Positions 17,001 to 24,192 of a stretch of DNA of 24,895 nt are shown here, piece by piece. Location: positions 1-24,895 of the IMG/VR virus record IMGVR_UViG_3300021379_001794; one strand, given 5' to 3'. Position 1 is the first letter of the stretch, and each line of letters begins with the position of its first letter. The position numbers were made by a program, and so were the translations under genes. The notes beneath the pieces are model-generated. The model had not been told where the DNA came from. It ran no database searches and saw nothing but the letters and a program-made list of their open reading frames with translations. Origin of the DNA: a virus.

Positions 17001-17802
17001 CTACAATCTCATCGTAGGTAGGTATTGTAATAGGAAACACATAAAATCGTGGTACATTTTCAACTATCTTAACATAAACAGGGTATTTACCTGTAAAAAT
17101 GTACAACACATTGTTAACATTAACTGCATTCATATCTTTATCTGTTGGGAAACTAGGTGTATAAACTTTAGCAGTTGAAGTTGTATCAGAAGCAGAATAA
17201 ACTTGACAAGAATAAAAAGGATGTGTAACTCCCTCTGGAACAGGGTCATTTTCATTAGAAACTGTACAAATAGTGTAATTACTTTTTGTACTTGCGTCTT
17301 CCCCCTCACCACAAGTGCCTCTTTGATTTATAGGAGTTGACTGGTCACTTTGCGAAATAGTTACTGAACCAGCGGTATATTCACAACCAGTTACTTGAGT
17401 ATAATTTGCCGCATTACCAAAAACAGTAGGGTAACGCCACTCCTTTCCAAAAATAGTATCAGGTGCATAAAAATCTGTAGACTCTTGATAAAGTCTTTGT
17501 ATCTGTACAGCATCTCCTGTACCTTTATAATAAAATACACCATCGATAACAAAAATAGCAAAACCTAAATACTCCCAATACCCTTGAAGTTTGCCGTTTG
17601 TTTGTTTTATTAAATTTTTTTCTATTGTTCCGTAGCGTTTTTCTAGAAATCCAAACTCAGATAACGATATATTTTCAGCCTGTCTTAAAAAGACAGAACC
17701 GAGTGCATCATCTGTATCTACGGTTTTAAGTCCACCTTGAAACTGTTTATAGACATCAATAATTCGTCTGGTGGTATTGACATCATATGGAAACTTAGCC
17801 AT
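14086..17802 (-). CDS. Tail nozzle / stabilisation-type protein (1238 aa)
   Basis: The N-terminal part, with a GGLKTVDTDDALGSVFLRQA segment, a FGFLEKRYGT motif (about residues 50-59) and a GYWEYLGFAIFVIDG strand pair, is the arrangement I know from podovirus tail tubular B / P22 gp10-type tail proteins. In the middle, YFPSKFYLDF, a conserved-looking VTPYMNILVAQTASQTWGIR and later strands fit a beta-propeller-like nozzle. Two Cys-containing inserts are unusual: four Cys at about residues 139-198, and C-x12-C at 1071-1084. It lies directly after the adaptor gene (start overlaps stop, TAATG) and before the fibre genes, as expected for a protein that closes the tail tube and carries the fibres. 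Confidence 0.75.
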   Translation of the reverse strand: MAKFPYDVNTTRRIIDVYKQFQGGLKTVDTDDALGSVFLRQAENISLSEFGFLEKRYGTIEKNLIKQTNGKLQGYWEYLGFAIFVIDGVFYYKGTGDAVQIQRLYQESTDFYAPDTIFGKEWRYPTVFGNAANYTQVTGCEYTAGSVTISQSDQSTPINQRGTCGEGEDASTKSNYTICTVSNENDPVPEGVTHPFYSCQVYSASDTTSTAKVYTPSFPTDKDMNAVNVNNVLYIFTGKYPVYVKIVENVPRFYVFPITIPTYDEIVVTGHNLLEEDYDEIYYQTKSDIQYTNPGVSTNTYAQLTNIQTNPGFFAVQKELAASPEEKKFAPQIPFQNNGELHFNFKYAFNPTYLEEYDAGNQDRIYILDVDSVAFRTSGIGADEYVDSDRGSIEFTPANNYTGTDELIAAVEGAIVKTQITTDYTEDPGTPGNKDFHFYNNTTLVSSDNTFTDIDFSINIDSQRHQRINNLGLDLVPKDDFQQGDVYEFRLLKLANAATGATEPLFIPRNGDDIEDFYYSSFAEVTSIPQPWETTNEYGFNFSTDQPQITIIPIDADGNELPSRRQKVTLSSSTLTRTTTGYRFTVPTLISGSNIDSYKVTFTGAFNATRRVLTSGTTKIPDPTTVYKELVKIEALSDQRQLTTATNIGLTLNNLLAGTYDFRLRYKLSKFTLDSEGVLNLEDGDDGVEYTDVFFYNIPITAEKLQDIPGQTADFLPKLKPIWSCNKVMEHYGKLLVWGSTEMPTAIFYSFPDRPTYFPSKFYLDFTNDTNQKIEAVTPYMNILVAQTASQTWGIRGNSGLIDAPAPYVPFGINSTVGTISYKSVRPVRNHLFFLSKQGVIALKSLYAADEQYNIDFVDRSIRNIVPQDSEAVGIQFDNQYWLNFPNNSITLRWYIDKKAWVKDVYQGWSDFDGVFKYQIADGKLEFITHPSVKDEENANRGIYKVGADYNIPTDLFAPIKAKFETAFLNQNYPFHPKNYKEAKLDFTVQNEYNKGREDFYDSAQDADFGRPENDEVTITVPQPFQKNHTYRIAFTMASTSSVTHIPLTSISIEGQTNYVTGLTAVGTKTCSSDPEINTTEAACTAAGGTFAVQNTLTWDFSITNDYQEDATTIDFSGEFSSNIAQDIASIIITDITYDDTLTFSTYVLSEDITLNFDNYSGYNQATADVDLDLKLKGQLGDWQFGESDFGKKVTAVKTIKLSGKGYNAKLYLEDLSKSKWTLESLGLTYKMKRARSK

Positions 17803-18467
17803 TAGAATTTCTCCTCTTCTGCCATTGTTTCAACATCTTCGTCTACAAGAGAGTCATCAACATACTTAACGGTTGAACCGTCTTTCTTTTGAGTAACTAC
17901 ATACTCTTTGTACACAGATGCTTTACCCCAAGGACCAGCCATCGGTGATTGTGTCATATCACTGATATACACATTTTCTCCTAATTTATATTGGCTGAGT
18001 TCTCTGTTGCCTTCGCCGTCAACCAGATATCCGGTTTTAACATTTAAAGAGGATTTAAACTGCATCGCGTTTCTCATAAATTCTTGCATTGTAAGTCTTT
18101 GTTCTTGTATAGAAGATTCCTGTCCTTTAACTGCAGATACAACATAAGGTAACATTACACCAAGTATAAAGTTATTTGACAAAGGGTAATCTACATACGC
18201 ACCAATCTCTTCATCGTAAGTTGATGTACTTGCAAAAGAGTTTGTTGTTGCATTAAATGTATTTTTCTCTTCAGTTACTTTATAAGTAGTATCATTGTTT
18301 AAAGTGTTTGTGTCTACAATTGCCATATTGATAAATGGAAACTTCGTAACAGGAGGGATGAGGTTGAATTGTGCAACACCTTTATTAAAAAAGCGTGCAA
18401 CTTCTTCTATTGTGAAAGTATCGTCAACATCTTGGTTGACATAGTTTGTAAAGTCGTATATGTTCAT
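17802..18467 (-). CDS. Probable head-tail connector (adaptor) protein (221 aa)
   Basis: This helical N-terminal half (VNQDVDDTFTIEEVARFFNK) is followed by the hydrophobic FNLIPPVTKFPFINM, a beta segment (residues about 50-90), a second helical region (QESSIQEQRLTMQEFMRNAM) and a flexible acidic C-terminus. Size and place between the capsid genes and the nozzle gene match the T7 gp11 / P22 gp4 adaptor slot in podoviruses. No direct sequence match is visible. It has an AAGGAGGT site and its own leader just after the terminator hairpin, so it may be the first gene of the tail transcript. Confidence 0.55.
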   Translation of the reverse strand: MNIYDFTNYVNQDVDDTFTIEEVARFFNKGVAQFNLIPPVTKFPFINMAIVDTNTLNNDTTYKVTEEKNTFNATTNSFASTSTYDEEIGAYVDYPLSNNFILGVMLPYVVSAVKGQESSIQEQRLTMQEFMRNAMQFKSSLNVKTGYLVDGEGNRELSQYKLGENVYISDMTQSPMAGPWGKASVYKEYVVTQKKDGSTVKYVDDSLVDEDVETMAEEEKF

Positions 18468-18489
18468 TTATATACCTCCTTAAAAATTA

Positions 18490-18515
18490 AAGGGGTACCT
18501 CCTTCGGTACCCCTT
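18490..18515 (-). terminator. Strong intrinsic terminator hairpin between capsid and tail genes
   Basis: A perfect 10-bp stem (18490-18499 with 18506-18515) with a 6-base loop (GAAGGA on the minus strand) is followed on that strand by TTTAATTTTTAA. It starts 4 bases after the stop of the 108-residue gene. The core GGGGTACC/GGTACCCC is G+C-rich in an A+T-rich genome. It would lower transcription from the capsid genes into the tail genes, giving more capsid than tail mRNA. Confidence 0.85.
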
Positions 18516-18519
18516 CAGG

Positions 18520-18846
18520 TTAATCTTCGTATAGCTCCTCAGGCGTTAATGCTTTTTGATTTTTAGAAAGAACCGCTCCTTTCATCATTCGTTGTGCGTG
18601 GTCCGCAAATGGTTTTGGGACTTTTATCTTTTGTCCTATCGGTATCATAATTGAAATACCGTTAACACTAAAATGTAATGGGTCACCAAACGCAGCTCTA
18701 TATACATCAGGGACGAGAATATCTACTTTCTCAGAACTTGCGAAAGCTTCAAACGCTGCTTTCCAAGATGCTCTAACCGCTGCACTAGATGAAGGTTGTT
18801 CTTTTAAAACATCTTCAGCTGTGATTACTTCTTTTTCTTTTGCCAT
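18520..18846 (-). CDS. Small protein following the major capsid gene (108 aa)
   Basis: An N-terminal helical, Ala-rich half (ASWKAAFEAFASSEKVDILV) is followed by a short beta segment with HFSVNGISIMIPIGQKIKVP and a basic helical tail. The NG-x-x-I-x-IP-x-G-x-x-x-x-VP pattern is one I associate with small proteins next to capsid genes in other phages, but I know no proven function. A capsid-associated or head-completion role fits the position between the major capsid gene and a terminator. The start has AAAGGAGGTATAAACCT before ATG. Confidence 0.55.
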   Translation of the reverse strand: MAKEKEVITAEDVLKEQPSSSAAVRASWKAAFEAFASSEKVDILVPDVYRAAFGDPLHFSVNGISIMIPIGQKIKVPKPFADHAQRMMKGAVLSKNQKALTPEELYED

Positions 18847-18877
18847 AGGTTTATACCTCCTTTATTTTTTTAATTTA

Positions 18878-20239
18878 TTACGCTGCAATTGTTGTTACAA
18901 CTGTAATTGTTCTTAATTCTCCTTCAGCTGGAGCGCCAGCAATATTTCCGCTAACTGCGTGTCCTGATGAGATTAGTGATTCAATTGTTGGGAATGAAGC
19001 TGCATCGTGTGCGAAAGATTGAACAACACTAGTAACTGGATGTGTTACAGCTAATGCGCTAGCATTTGTACTAGATGCTCCTAAAGTAAATCCAGCGAGT
19101 ACAGCAGCTTCCTCAAGAGTTTTACTTAAATCTTGTTGTAATAATACTACATCAGTACCACTTGATACATCAAATAATATTCTGATAGCACCTTTGATTG
19201 CAGATTGAGCACCTGCAGCAACTTGGTAGTTTGATTCAGCGTTTGCACCAGAACCTAATGCAGCAGATGGTTTTGACCAGTAGTTAACTACTGACTCTGG
19301 ACGCAATACTTTTGCAGAGAATCCTGTAATTTTGTAACCAATTGATTGTCTTTGGTCGAGTGGGTCAGAGACACCAGCAGAACCTAAACCTTTAGTAATA
19401 ACTCTAACATTTCCTTCACCTTGTAATTTAGTGATTGCGTATGCTTCTTCAGCTAATACGATAGAGTCGTGAGCGTCACCAATAACTGGTGCATTTAACA
19501 CTTCTTCGAAACGGATTCCGAACATATCAATTGCAACACCATCTTGCAATGGAGCGTTATTGTTTCCAAAGCTCATATATTGAATCATTCTTCTGTCATC
19601 GAAGAGTGCAAACATAACTTCTGGTGAGATTAAAGCAACATATTTTCCACCAGCTGCTCTTGCTCCACCTACGAAGTCTTTTTTAAATCCTAATAAAATT
19701 CTTCTAAAATCGTCAATTGATGGTCTTGCAGCTACTGAACTTAATGCTGTAGCACCACCTGCGAAATATACAGAACCTTCGTTAACAAGTGTATTTCTTA
19801 CAATTGTGTCTAAAGTTTCTTGTGCGATGTATCCAAGTTCAATTGTGTATTCTCTTCTTACATCGTCTAATTGTTGTAGGTCAACCAAGTCAGTGAAGTA
19901 CATTACTTCCCCGTATTGTTTGATTGAAGCAGTAATTGCTTCCCCACTAATTCCACCTTTACCTTCAGGTGTTACCCCTTCAGTTAATAAACCTAGGTCT
20001 GAAGCGATTTCTAATTTTTTAAATCTTCTCCAGTTAATTGTTTCACCATAGTTTTTAGGTAAAGATTTTTGGATTGCGTATTTTGAATAATGAAATTCCA
20101 TTTGACGCAACATTTTAAGTAACAACATATCGTAATAAGCATCAGGCTTAGTTGTTACACCGCTTTGGTTATTTCCAGATTGGGAAACGCCTGAGGCATC
20201 AGTACCCGCACCATAACCAACCATTTTTTCTTGTGCCAT
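18878..20239 (-). CDS. Major capsid protein, N4-gp56 family (453 aa)
   Basis: The central part shows the features I associate with N4-gp56 major capsid proteins of the HK97 fold: YGEVMYFTDLVDLQQLDDVR (about residues 110-129), an alpha helix with LGYIAQETLDTIVRNTLV, then YVALISPEVMFALFDDRRMI and, near the end of the fold, QSIGYKITGFSAKVLRPESV. The N-terminus is Gly/Ser/Asn-rich (about residues 8-30), perhaps flexible. The last 110 residues (after VVNYWSKPS) form an Ala/Ser/Val-rich extension likely to be surface-exposed. Scaffold gene upstream, small capsid-associated gene downstream. ATAGGAGAT precedes ATG. Confidence 0.92.
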   Translation of the reverse strand: MAQEKMVGYGAGTDASGVSQSGNNQSGVTTKPDAYYDMLLLKMLRQMEFHYSKYAIQKSLPKNYGETINWRRFKKLEIASDLGLLTEGVTPEGKGGISGEAITASIKQYGEVMYFTDLVDLQQLDDVRREYTIELGYIAQETLDTIVRNTLVNEGSVYFAGGATALSSVAARPSIDDFRRILLGFKKDFVGGARAAGGKYVALISPEVMFALFDDRRMIQYMSFGNNNAPLQDGVAIDMFGIRFEEVLNAPVIGDAHDSIVLAEEAYAITKLQGEGNVRVITKGLGSAGVSDPLDQRQSIGYKITGFSAKVLRPESVVNYWSKPSAALGSGANAESNYQVAAGAQSAIKGAIRILFDVSSGTDVVLLQQDLSKTLEEAAVLAGFTLGASSTNASALAVTHPVTSVVQSFAHDAASFPTIESLISSGHAVSGNIAGAPAEGELRTITVVTTIAA

Positions 20240-20251
20240 TGTCTATATCTC

Positions 20252-21043
20252 CTATTTTATAATTTTTTGCTCCTTGAGATACGCATCAATTTCTGCTTCC
20301 ATTAGTTTTCTTTCGTCAACTGGAACAGTAGATTTTTTTGTACCTGTTTGGCCGACGCTTTTTGCGCGTCTTTGTTTACTTGTTTCGAGCTGTTTTTGTC
20401 TGCCTTGCTCGACGGCATTATCGTAATTTTTTGCACGATAAGCAAATTCTAGTAACGCAGGATTGTTTAATATATCAATCTTACTTGCACTAGCGTAGTC
20501 GAATAACTCGACCATTTGTTTATCAGAAAGGTTAAATTTATCAGACACTTTTTGAGCTTCGTAGTTGAATATTTCTTTTCTACGGTTTTCTTTTATTTCC
20601 TCGACTTCTTTTTGAAGTTCGTTCATCTTCTTATATTGCTCGGGTGTCATCCCTTCTTTTTGAGCCTGTTTCTTATCAGCCTCATCTTTGTAGCGTTGGA
20701 TTAACTGCTCTTTTGTAAGTCCATATTGAGTAGCTAGCTCACCTAAAAACTTATCAGATTCTGCTAATTTATCACGCTCTTCCCTAAGTTTCTTAAACGC
20801 ATCATTACGCTTATGTTCATTAGGGTCGTTTACTGCAGGTTCCGTCTCTGGTTCTTCAGTAGAATCTTCATCGACTGTTTCTACATTTTCTTCAGGGTCG
20901 CTTTGGACCTCAGGTTCTTGTTCCTGTGTTTCAGAAACTTCTTCGGTAGTTTCTACCGGTTCTTCAGAAGCTGGCTCTTCGACAGCAAACTGCGCATCGA
21001 GCTCTTTTTCAATTGCTTCGATGTTTACTTCTTGTTTATTCAT
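20252..21043 (-). CDS. Capsid scaffolding protein (263 aa)
   Basis: The protein has the three-part composition of phage scaffolds. There is an acidic Glu/Val/Pro-rich N-terminus (residues about 8-75), a long charged coiled coil (about 75-165, including KKLREERDKLAESDKFL and NELQKEVEEIKENRRKE), and a basic C-terminus (KQRRAKSVGQTGTKKS) ending in a short amphipathic helix (LMEAEIDAYLKEQK), the usual capsid-binding element. It lies immediately upstream of the major capsid gene. No Ser-protease catalytic motif is seen, so it is not obviously a protease-scaffold fusion. A GGAGGAG site 6 bases before ATG lies downstream of the candidate structured RNA. Confidence 0.82.
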   Translation of the reverse strand: MNKQEVNIEAIEKELDAQFAVEEPASEEPVETTEEVSETQEQEPEVQSDPEENVETVDEDSTEEPETEPAVNDPNEHKRNDAFKKLREERDKLAESDKFLGELATQYGLTKEQLIQRYKDEADKKQAQKEGMTPEQYKKMNELQKEVEEIKENRRKEIFNYEAQKVSDKFNLSDKQMVELFDYASASKIDILNNPALLEFAYRAKNYDNAVEQGRQKQLETSKQRRAKSVGQTGTKKSTVPVDERKLMEAEIDAYLKEQKIIK

Positions 21044-21071
21044 ATTCTCTCCTCCGTCTTGAGAACTCTAG

Positions 21072-21146
21072 GGTGACGACTACCTAAAGCTTTGGGAAAT
21101 GGCTACTCGCTGTTATGTGGGTCGGAATCCACACTCCCCGGTCACC
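21072..21146 (-). ncRNA. Candidate structured RNA in the leader of the scaffold gene
   Basis: The 122-base gap between portal and scaffold genes is conspicuously G+C-richer in its middle than the A/T-run flanks. On the minus strand a 6-bp outer stem GGTGAC/GTCACC (21141-21146 with 21072-21077) encloses a stem TGTGG/CCACA (21129-21133 with 21116-21120; 8-base loop). A further possible pairing is GGGAG (21134-21138) with TTCCC (21094-21098). No hammerhead, twister, pistol or HDV consensus could be recognised. It could be a cis-regulatory leader, a processing site or a packaging signal. The plus strand folds equally well, so orientation is inferred from operon direction. Confidence 0.5.
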
Positions 21147-21165
21147 TTTATTATTCTTATTTTTT

Positions 21166-22929
21166 TTAATTATTACTAATGCCTTGTTGTCTTTTCTGTA
21201 CATCTCCCATTTTTTGTTGTTCTGGGTTCAATATCTTGTAGACAATTTCAGCTACCATCTCTGGGTCATAGCCACTATTAAGGGCTTGTACGACTTCTTG
21301 TACCACTTGTGCTGCGGTATCATATGATTTTTGTTTCTTATCTTGTGTAATTCTTTCGAGTATTGAATCTCTATTTGGTGGGTCAAATGCCTTAACAATA
21401 TCTTCTGGTGTTACAAGTTGTAAGTTTGGACTATACTGTAACTGCCATTCAGACAACATTCTCATTATATCTTGTCTTGTTTGGTCGTTATGTCTAATCT
21501 TCTTAACAATATCTAAGTTAAAGTCCCACGCTAAATCTGTAAATTCACCTGCTTTAAATGGTACATACTCAAACTCTCCATCACTATTAGGATTACTATT
21601 ACGCATACGCATCAATCTATCATCTGTGTAATATTCGATTGCGTTTTGTAGTAATAGATAAGTTAATTTTTCTAAAAACTGTTCAAACAATGTAAATTCA
21701 TCTTGGTCACCCACTAAACTACGCTGAATCATTGACTGTATTCCACCTGATGTTTGTATTGAGCGTGAATTTGCACCTGTTGCAAAATCTGTCATACCTG
21801 TAAAGTCTTCGATGTCTGCTTTCAAAAATTCAATGTATGCGAGTAATGTTTGTGGTATTTCAGCCACATCGACATTACGAATGACATTTTGTAGGTCTGG
21901 TGATTTAGATAAAAACACCAATCCGAACGCATTTCCGTACTTCGATACGATTCTTGGGTCAATTCCTGCGCCTTCAAACACAATTTTTTGTGGATTTTGG
22001 TACAAAGTAGCTAAAGTTCCTATGATTGACTGCACTTTGTTAATCATTTTAACATTTGGTAGTATCAATTGTGAGTCTGAGATACCCCAGAAGTCTTGTC
22101 TTTGCTTGTGTTGGCGTAAAATAACGAATGGGAAAAGGTTTGGCATAATACCTTCAACCTTTTTAATGATTATACCGTCTGCGACAGTACATACATCAAT
22201 TCTAAACCCGCCTTCATCAAGTGGAACCTTGTGATAGTAGGTAATGAGGTCCACAATGTGGTCTTGATAGCTTGAATAATCGCGATTTGCATAAATTTCT
22301 CCTCTATCTTGCTGGCTGTGCATACCATAACTGTTCATTTTACGGTTTTCTTTGAATTTTTTCTTCATTTTCTTCTCAATCGACGGGTCTGCCATCAACT
22401 GTTCCATCGTTGTACGCACAAAAGTACCACAATACATCGCTTCTTCTAGGTCAAATGCTGATGGGTCAACGAAAAATGTGGATGGTTCGATTTCTTTTAC
22501 TAATATCTCCCCTTGGAATAGATGTCCTCTGGTTCCTCCAATGTAGTTTTCGTCCCAACCTACATATAATATCCCTGTCCCTAGTAATCTAGATGTACGA
22601 AGCGCATCTAATAAGTGATATTTGACATTTAATTTGTCAAATAACTGCTCATAGAAGCGTTGTAGCATCCATATTTGTGGTTCATTCTCTGGTGCAAGTG
22701 GTTTTAACTCACCTAAATAGTTTTCTAGAATTAAACTACCTGTCTTGTACCTTTTCACTTTATTTATATAGTTTGAAGATGGGCGTGGAATCCAGGAAGG
22801 CATTATACCTTTCTGCGTCCACTGCTCGCCTCTATCAAATGCGTCAAGTTCTATCCATAAGCTATCTTTTGCTTGTCTGCGATAATCAATCGCGTCTCTG
22901 GATTTTTGCCAAATGTCTTTAGCGTCCAC
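21166..22929 (-). CDS. Portal protein (587 aa)
   Basis: This is a podovirus-type portal by sequence features and place. A W-x-x-x-x-AIDYRRQAKDSLW start, FDRGEQWTQKGIMPSWIPRP (about residues 30-50) and YFGEL-like spacing up to LDALRTSRLLGTGILYVGWD (about 105-124) are followed by the EPSTFFVDPSAFDLEEAMYC wing (about 148-167). A helical stem/clip region and a long Gln-rich C-terminus come last. The start is GTG at 22929: no ATG is in frame near there, and GGGGGTGG sits 5 bases upstream. It overlaps the previous gene by 11 bases. The portal forms the dodecameric DNA gate at one capsid vertex and binds the terminase. Confidence 0.85.
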   Translation of the reverse strand: MDAKDIWQKSRDAIDYRRQAKDSLWIELDAFDRGEQWTQKGIMPSWIPRPSSNYINKVKRYKTGSLILENYLGELKPLAPENEPQIWMLQRFYEQLFDKLNVKYHLLDALRTSRLLGTGILYVGWDENYIGGTRGHLFQGEILVKEIEPSTFFVDPSAFDLEEAMYCGTFVRTTMEQLMADPSIEKKMKKKFKENRKMNSYGMHSQQDRGEIYANRDYSSYQDHIVDLITYYHKVPLDEGGFRIDVCTVADGIIIKKVEGIMPNLFPFVILRQHKQRQDFWGISDSQLILPNVKMINKVQSIIGTLATLYQNPQKIVFEGAGIDPRIVSKYGNAFGLVFLSKSPDLQNVIRNVDVAEIPQTLLAYIEFLKADIEDFTGMTDFATGANSRSIQTSGGIQSMIQRSLVGDQDEFTLFEQFLEKLTYLLLQNAIEYYTDDRLMRMRNSNPNSDGEFEYVPFKAGEFTDLAWDFNLDIVKKIRHNDQTRQDIMRMLSEWQLQYSPNLQLVTPEDIVKAFDPPNRDSILERITQDKKQKSYDTAAQVVQEVVQALNSGYDPEMVAEIVYKILNPEQQKMGDVQKRQQGISNN

Positions 22930-23356
22930 TCATACCACCCCCTGGCGGTTTCATCATACCCGCAAAGTTCTTTGGTGCTGCCTGCATTGGTTGTTGTGGT
23001 TGCATTGGTTGTTGTTGCATTCCTTGTTGTGCTGCCATCGCTCTTTCTCCAAGACCATTTAAAAGTTTTGTTATAGGATGTTTTTTTATAGCTTCTACAT
23101 TTTTTTCCATAAGTAGTTTAACAAATTCATTCAAACTATCTGTAAACTCTTTTAAACCTTCTTTAGTCATTTTCTTTAAAAATCCAGTAGATTCTAAAGC
23201 TGCTAAGATTCTAGCTTTTATTGCTTCTGCATCATTTCCTTGTGGAAGACCTGCTTCTTGATGTATTTGATTTAGTTGTTCTTCAGTTGGTTGTCCTTGC
23301 GGCGCTGCTTGTTCTTGTGGCGCTGCTTGCGCCATTTTACTGTAATCTGGTTGCAT
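22919..23356 (-). CDS. Pro/Gln-rich protein upstream of the portal (145 aa)
   Basis: Low-complexity ends surround a helical core. Residues 1-35 are rich in Ala, Gln and Pro, residues about 42-100 form helices (LESTGFLKKMTKEGLKEFTD), and residues about 108-145 contain QQQPMQPQQPMQAAP and a final Met/Gly-rich piece. It is translated from ATG after a GAGGTGAC site and overlaps the portal start. Function is unknown. Its fixed place just before the portal suggests a head-assembly helper. Confidence 0.55.
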   Translation of the reverse strand: MQPDYSKMAQAAPQEQAAPQGQPTEEQLNQIHQEAGLPQGNDAEAIKARILAALESTGFLKKMTKEGLKEFTDSLNEFVKLLMEKNVEAIKKHPITKLLNGLGERAMAAQQGMQQQPMQPQQPMQAAPKNFAGMMKPPGGGMSGR

Positions 23357-23367
23357 TATTTGTCACC

Positions 23368-23460
23368 TCACTTCTTCTTTTTCTTTTTTGGTTTCATCAT
23401 AGCTTTTGGCATTTTTTTAGCTGCTGACTTTCCTTTTTTGTATCCGACTCCTGCTGGCAT
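23368..23460 (-). CDS. 30-residue lysine-rich mini-protein
   Basis: The reading frame MPAGVGYKKGKSAAKKMPKA continues to a C-terminal run of six Lys. 13 of its 30 residues are Lys. The ATG shares one base with the stop of the 54-residue gene (TAATG), and an AGGAGGTAGACGATA site lies upstream, so translation is coupled and the frame is probably real despite its length. The following gene starts 11 bases later with a ribosome site that overlaps this gene's stop. A DNA- or RNA-binding role is an inference from charge only. Confidence 0.7.
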   Translation of the reverse strand: MPAGVGYKKGKSAAKKMPKAMMKPKKKKKK

Positions 23461-23624
23461 TATCGTCTACCTCCTCTAGGTTTCTTCGCAGTCTTCGCTG
23501 CGCGTTTGAAGTTAGCCGCCGTAGGCGCACCTTTACTTCCTGGTTTTCTCATTTTCTCTCCGCTGCCTGCCTTAATGCGTTTTCTCTTCGCGTGTATATT
23601 TGCGTATAATCCTTTCTTAGCCAT
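23460..23624 (-). CDS. 54-residue basic protein of a recurrent small phage family
   Basis: It begins MAKKGLYANIHAKRKRIKAG and continues with GSGEKMRKPGSKGAPTAANF. I recognise this pattern (KGLYANIHAKRKRI, then SGEKMRKPGSKGAPT) from small proteins near the portal/terminase genes of other phages, especially aquatic ones, but know no proven function. Lys and Arg dominate, with no acidic stretch. The SD GAGGTGAT overlaps the stop of the upstream gene, 7 bases before ATG. The conserved, exposed, basic sequence suggests nucleic acid binding or a capsid-internal protein. Confidence 0.8.
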   Translation of the reverse strand: MAKKGLYANIHAKRKRIKAGSGEKMRKPGSKGAPTAANFKRAAKTAKKPRGGRR

Positions 23625-23634
23625 TTATATCACC

Positions 23635-23916
23635 TCACCATTTGACTTTATTGGCCCAGTATGCCGCACTCATTTTACCTTTTGCAATGTTTGCGCCGTG
23701 TCGAGCCTTAAACGATTTTCTTCTCGCCTTTGATTTTGCATCCATCTTCTTACCTGCTGTTGATACACCTTGCTGTCCAAAACGAATGGTCTTTACTTTG
23801 TCTCCTTCCTTTGCTACAACAATATGTGATTTCTTAGGGTGTGAGGGTGTGCGTTTCGGTTTGTTGAATCCCGAAACCCCTGCTCGCTTGAGGCGAGGGT
23901 CTTTTTCTTTTGCCAT
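23635..23916 (-). CDS. Basic protein with conserved KSFKARH/YWANKVKW motifs (93 aa)
   Basis: The sequence is strongly basic. It starts with DPRLKRAGVSGFNKPKRTPS and includes SHIVVAKEGDKVKTIRFGQQ in the middle and KSFKARHGANIAKGKMSAAY near the end, finishing in YWANKVKW. I recognise this full-length pattern from numerous phage genomes, where it lies near small basic proteins like the neighbour here. I do not know a proven role. The single-base overlap with the membrane protein gene upstream (TAATG) makes the start secure. Possibly a virion-internal or packaging-associated DNA-binding protein. Confidence 0.85.
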   Translation of the reverse strand: MAKEKDPRLKRAGVSGFNKPKRTPSHPKKSHIVVAKEGDKVKTIRFGQQGVSTAGKKMDAKSKARRKSFKARHGANIAKGKMSAAYWANKVKW

Positions 23917-24191
23917 TATTTCAACTCCCTCGGGAGGCCAAAGTCCCGCTTAATATCTTCTGGAAACAATTCAAATGGTTTAATCTTATCTGACATTGTC
24001 TCATCATTCTCGCTTACTTTCTTTTTCCACTCATCCATCATTCGGTCAAGTTCTTTTACTTTTTCTTCATAATCTTGTCTTTTACTAAATTTAAGAAAAA
24101 TTTCAAAACGGCTAGCAAGGAACCCACCAAGAAGAACGCCGAATAAAAATATAATACAAAAAGAAAGCCAATAAAAAAGTTGTTCATTCAT
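23916..24191 (-). CDS. Single-pass membrane protein with coiled-coil tail (91 aa)
   Basis: An N-terminal membrane segment (about residues 5-27, FYWLSFCIIFLFGVLLGGFL) is followed by a charged helical part (QDYEEKVKELDRMMDEWKKK) and an acidic, Phe/Pro-containing end (ELFPEDIKRDFGLPREL). The ATG has AGAGGAGGCATAG upstream. It sits directly after the HPr-like gene with one base between them. It has a topology shared by small holins and by i-spanins, but no lysin is visible nearby, so the function is open. Confidence 0.6.
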   Translation of the reverse strand: MNEQLFYWLSFCIIFLFGVLLGGFLASRFEIFLKFSKRQDYEEKVKELDRMMDEWKKKVSENDETMSDKIKPFELFPEDIKRDFGLPRELK

Positions 24192-24192
24192 T

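Noticed and set aside
21072-21146. tRNA-like gene on the plus strand (GTGGGTCGGAATCCAC resembles a T-arm, AGCTTTGGGAAATGGCT a D-arm, and the ends pair)
   Set aside because: The T-loop would be 8 bases instead of 7, seven bases separate the T-arm from the closing stem, there is no anticodon arm, and it would be antisense to the operon. It is kept only as an alternative orientation of the candidate RNA.
21044-21165. Known self-cleaving ribozyme (hammerhead, pistol, twister, HDV type)
   Set aside because: No CUGAUGA/GAAA core, no pistol or twister consensus bases, and the order of the stems does not match the HDV topology.
22919-22929. Frameshift between the Pro/Gln-rich gene and the portal
   Set aside because: The 11-base overlap contains a normal stop for the first frame and a GTG start with a ribosome site for the second. 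No slippery sequence is needed.
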